Shown one piece after another: positions 5,404 to 5,778 of a DNA stretch of 5,778 bases. The stretch is from Actinomycetota bacterium (GTDB lineage: Bacteria > Actinomycetota > Thermoleophilia > Gaiellales > Gaiellaceae), in contig JACCRW010000215.1 of assembly GCA_013813345.1 (NCBI GenBank), forward strand, positions 1-5,778. Direction: 5' to 3'. Within the stretch, counting starts at the first letter, position 1. Every line of letters begins with the position of its first letter. The notes below the pieces were generated by a model, which worked only from the letters and a program-made list of their open reading frames with translations, was not told the origin of the DNA and ran no database searches. A program made the translations under genes and the position numbers.

Positions 5404-5778
5404 TCAGTCGTGCACGTGTGGGAGCGCCGCGATAACGTCGCTCGCGACGACGCCCACGCGGTGCGGAACGCACCTCGCGGCTCTGGCCGTCGCGATCGCG
5501 GCAGCGGCCGCGGCGAGACGGGGCTCGAGGCCCTTGGCGAGGAAAGCCGTGAGAACGCCGGTGAGGACGTCGCCGGTGCCGGCCGTCGCGAGCGCGGGCG
5601 CGTCGATCGGACAGACGAGTGTGCGCGCCCCGGGCGCCGCAACGATCGTGTCGGCGCCCTTGAGCAGGCAGACGCAGTCGAAGCGATCGGCCGCGCGCCG
5701 AGCGGCCTCGAGCCGATGGGCGCTCACCCAATCCGAGCTCTCGCCGATGAGCCGGCCGAGCTCGCCCGCATGCGGTGT
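5404..5778 (-). CDS. nnrD: ADP/ATP-dependent NAD(P)H-hydrate dehydratase, C-terminal part
   Basis: The last 124 residues of the YjeF C-terminal (ribokinase-like) domain, open at the right window edge. The enzyme dehydrates the damaged cofactor NAD(P)HX back to NAD(P)H at the expense of a nucleotide. Seen in order: TPHAGELGRLIG at the very edge (the conserved TPHxGE motif), LLKGADTIVA (the KG motif), LATAGTGDVLTGVLTAFLAKG with the catalytic aspartate of the AGTGD nucleotide-binding loop, and an Ala-rich helix that usually closes the fold. The reading frame stays open upstream of the GTG at 5727, and the TPHxGE motif lies in that extension, so 5727 is not the start. Whether the protein is the bifunctional Nnr (with an epimerase domain) cannot be seen. 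It is upstream of the secretion cassette and probably shares an ancestral operon with alr. Confidence 0.92.
   Translation of the reverse strand, partial: TPHAGELGRLIGESSDWVSAHRLEAARRAADRFDCVCLLKGADTIVAAPGARTLVCPIDAPALATAGTGDVLTGVLTAFLAKGLEPRLAAAAAAIATARAARCVPHRVGVVASDVIAALPHVHD

Noticed and set aside
4620..5435. A 271-codon open frame on the + strand over the small secreted proteins and leader
   Set aside because: It overlaps two genes with ribosome sites, signal peptides and mutual homology. The product is Arg-rich and motif-free, and it also crosses the intergenic leader.
5235..5642. Longer N-terminus for the first small secreted protein starting at 5642
   Set aside because: It would overlap nnrD and the leader, giving a Ser/Arg-rich sequence before an internal, otherwise perfect signal peptide.
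1..5778. CRISPR arrays, tRNA or rRNA genes, phage attachment sites
   Set aside because: No regularly spaced direct repeats, cloverleaf-like sequence, rRNA segment or integrase was found on reading both strands.

Overview
The window is very GC-rich, uses GTG starts freely and has closely packed genes. Together with the protein families present, this suggests a high-GC actinobacterium-like organism. A Thermoleophilia-type lineage is possible, but that placement is inference from gene style and not a computed assignment.

Layout. At the left edge on the + strand is the C-terminal third of a long-chain acyl-CoA synthetase (1-510). It is followed by a 225-nt intergenic region with two inverted copies of a REP-like palindrome (about 587-673) and a single-copy REP-associated tyrosine transposase (RAYT) gene (736-1356). 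The far end of the RAYT frame runs into the 3' end of the convergent alr gene. Everything from 1232 to the right edge is on the - strand. Read in transcription order it is: the C-terminal part of an NAD(P)HX dehydratase (nnrD, 5778-5404); a 169-nt leader with a dyad (5341-5371); two small paralogous secreted proteins (5234-4839 and 4768-4370); a secreted DNRLRE/CBM96-like protein (4369-3686); a SipW-like (ER-type, Ser/His) signal peptidase (3683-3141); a PhnP-like metallo-beta-lactamase-fold hydrolase (3105-2248); and alanine racemase (2245-1232). Gaps within the block from 4768 leftward are 0, 2, 35 and 2 nt, so these genes look like one translationally coupled transcription unit.

How the genes fit together. 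The two small proteins and the DNRLRE protein each start with an uncharged-core signal sequence ending in Ala-Ala followed by a [S/T]-[L/V/F]-G motif, and a dedicated signal peptidase follows immediately. The simplest reading is a small export cassette that makes and matures three extracellular proteins, possibly a surface fibre or matrix by analogy with the TasA/SipW locus. The substrates are not recognisable TasA/CalY homologues. The cassette plus the MBL gene sits between nnrD and alr, two housekeeping genes that are commonly neighbours in actinobacteria, so it looks like a lineage-specific insertion into a conserved operon. The REP doublet plus RAYT marks a second point of genome plasticity at the convergent end of the same operon.
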